Below are positions 5,496 through 6,711 of a stretch of 6,711 nucleotides of DNA, piece after piece. Source of the stretch: Minisyncoccota bacterium (GTDB taxonomy: Bacteria > Patescibacteriota > Minisyncoccia > UBA6257 > XYB1-36-10); the NCBI GenBank assembly GCA_028709185.1, contig JAQVXM010000035.1, positions 1 through 6,711 on the forward strand. Reading direction: 5' to 3'. Position 1 is the first letter of the stretch. Each line of letters opens with the position of its first letter. Below the pieces are notes generated by a model. The model made no database searches and was not told the origin of the DNA. It was given only the letters and a program-made list of their open reading frames with translations. A program made the translations under genes and the position numbers.

Positions 5496-6711
5496 GTGCG
5501 CGTTCCTAAGAAAAACATTTATAAAAAACTTGGCGATATTCGTCCCTTGGAAAATCCTTCGGAAGATTTTCCTTTTTTTCCTGGTTCTAATTTGAGAACT
5601 ATTCCGGTTAAAACGGAATTTTCTGCTAAAAATGAGGAAGTTAAAAATATTTCTTTTTCTTCTCCGGAAATAAAACCGATTCTTTCGAATAATCCTGTTT
5701 TAAAATTGGATTCCAAAATAAAAATAGATTCCCGCAAAAAAAGATTTTTTCTCCCTTTTTTAATAGGTGCTGTTATCTCTTCTTTGTTTTTTTATTCCTT
5801 TCTTATTCTTAATTTTAAAAAAGAAGCTGTTTCTTCTTCTAAGTCTATTGCGGAAAAATTTATCGAAACCGCCGGCTATTTTAAAAATCTTGATTTTAAA
5901 TCAGGCAATAAATCTCTTTTTTCCGCCAAGTCGGAAATTAGAGAATTAAGATTTCAGGCGGAAAATCTGGGTTTGGCTCAAATTTCCAGTCTTCTTGGTG
6001 GTTTTTTCGATAACTTTAAAAAAGCTTCCGATTCTCTTTCCGGCCTTGAAAATACGGCTTCTTTAGCTTTAAAAACCGGTGAAAATCTTGATATTTTAAA
6101 AAATAACGGTCTTTCTTGGTTCTTAAACGGCGAAGGGGATAAACTTCTTCCTTTATTAAGAGAAGTAGAAAATGATTCCCGTCTCATTATGAAAGAGGGT
6201 GACAATCTTTCTTCTGCTCTTTCTTTAATTGATCAAAATTCCGAATCCATCGGCTCTTTTCTTTCTTTTCGAAACGATCTTGATGGTTTGAATGATTTTT
6301 TTTCCTCCTTTATTTCTTTTATTGATTATCCGTTGGAACGCCACTGGCTTATTATTTTTCAAAATCCTTCCGAACTTCGTCCGGCGGGAGGTTTTATCGG
6401 TAGTTTCGCCGATTTATCCATAAGCCGTGGCGCTATTAAAGAATTAAAAGTTTCCGATATTTATGATCCTGATGGCCAGCTTGATCTTAATATTGTTCCG
6501 CCCGCTCCTCTTCAAACAATTGTTTCAAAATGGACTGCTCGCGATTCCAACTGGTTTTTTGATTTCAAAAAATCCGCCGAAAAGATAACTTCTCTTCTGA
6601 ATTCTTCTAAAATTTATGCGGAAAAAGGAATCACTTTTGATGGAATTTTAGCCATAAACACTGATGTTTTTGAAAGCGTCTTGGAAGCTGTCGGCCCGAT
6701 CGAACTTCCTG
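5496..6711 (+). CDS. DUF4012 domain membrane protein, N-terminal part
   Basis: An open frame from GTG at 5496 to the window edge (405 codons, no stop). Residues 1-80 are a basic, Pro/Ser-rich cytoplasmic tail. A single membrane helix lies at about 84-106 (FFLPFLIGAVISSLFFYSFL), followed by a long helical extracytoplasmic region. DUF4012 hallmarks come next: NPSELRPAGGFIGSFADL from residue 290 and DIYDPDGQ from residue 321, then W-F-x-D-F-x-x-S-A and FDGILAIN. DUF4012 proteins are common in CPR bacteria and Gram-positives near glycosyltransferases and S-layer or polysaccharide genes; their biochemical role is not established. The GTG start was chosen because it lies 4 bases after the glycosyltransferase stop, although no Shine-Dalgarno sequence is visible; the frame stays open for some distance into the preceding gene. 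The GT4-DUF4012 pair suggests a role in envelope glycopolymer assembly or attachment (inference). Confidence 0.85.
   Translation, partial: MRVPKKNIYKKLGDIRPLENPSEDFPFFPGSNLRTIPVKTEFSAKNEEVKNISFSSPEIKPILSNNPVLKLDSKIKIDSRKKRFFLPFLIGAVISSLFFYSFLILNFKKEAVSSSKSIAEKFIETAGYFKNLDFKSGNKSLFSAKSEIRELRFQAENLGLAQISSLLGGFFDNFKKASDSLSGLENTASLALKTGENLDILKNNGLSWFLNGEGDKLLPLLREVENDSRLIMKEGDNLSSALSLIDQNSESIGSFLSFRNDLDGLNDFFSSFISFIDYPLERHWLIIFQNPSELRPAGGFIGSFADLSISRGAIKELKVSDIYDPDGQLDLNIVPPAPLQTIVSKWTARDSNWFFDFKKSAEKITSLLNSSKIYAEKGITFDGILAINTDVFESVLEAVGPIELP

Noticed and set aside
5519..6205. Minus- and plus-strand short ORFs between 5519 and 6205
   Set aside because: They lie in wrong frames of the DUF4012 gene, whose frame is open from 5496 to the window end and carries the family motifs.

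Overview
The window looks like a chromosome segment of a low-GC bacterium of the Candidate Phyla Radiation (Patescibacteria, Parcubacteria-like). This is inference. It rests on a DUF4012 protein encoded directly after a GT4 glycosyltransferase, an NDP kinase C-terminus of the archaeal/CPR style, small transglutaminase-like and ABC genes, and coding strands very rich in TTT, CTT and TCT. TGA ends two genes here, so nothing suggests UGA recoding as in Gracilibacteria/SR1.

Layout: (1) 1-135, the C-terminal end of nucleoside diphosphate kinase, closed by an intrinsic terminator at 156-194. (2) 308-2062 (+), a complete ABC half-exporter starting at TTG. (3) 2063-2259, a short convergent intergenic region. 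(4) 2260-2796 (-), a small transglutaminase-like protein with an intact Cys-His-Asp triad. A near-consensus promoter for it lies in the 3' end of the next gene. (5) 2827-3954 (-), a radical SAM/SPASM peptide maturase. (6) 4015-4179 (-), a 54-residue precursor peptide with a perfect Shine-Dalgarno sequence and a C-terminal half made of repeated Tyr-X-Asp triplets. A perfect 12-bp hairpin separates it from the maturase. (7) 4346-5491 (+), a GT4 glycosyltransferase. (8) 5496-6711 (+), the N-terminal 405 residues of a DUF4012 membrane-anchored protein, cut by the window edge.

The main discovery candidate is the divergent minus-strand unit: a promoter at 4227-4254, then a strongly translated small peptide, a 12-bp hairpin and the radical SAM/SPASM enzyme. 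This is the architecture of a ribosomally synthesised, post-translationally modified peptide (RiPP) system. The peptide carries four Y-X-D triplets plus one Y-G-C. Three-residue aromatic-X-X motifs are what triceptide (cyclophane-forming) radical SAM/SPASM enzymes act on, so a Tyr-Asp cross-linked product is a reasonable hypothesis. No leader-recognition (RRE) domain, dedicated leader peptidase or dedicated exporter is fused or clearly co-transcribed. The neighbouring transglutaminase-like protein and ABC exporter are possible but unproven partners. The maturase gene uses ATA for Ile far more than the plus-strand genes do, which hints that the cassette was acquired.

The plus-strand pair GT4/DUF4012 is separated by 4 nt and probably forms a cell-envelope polysaccharide operon unrelated to the peptide system.
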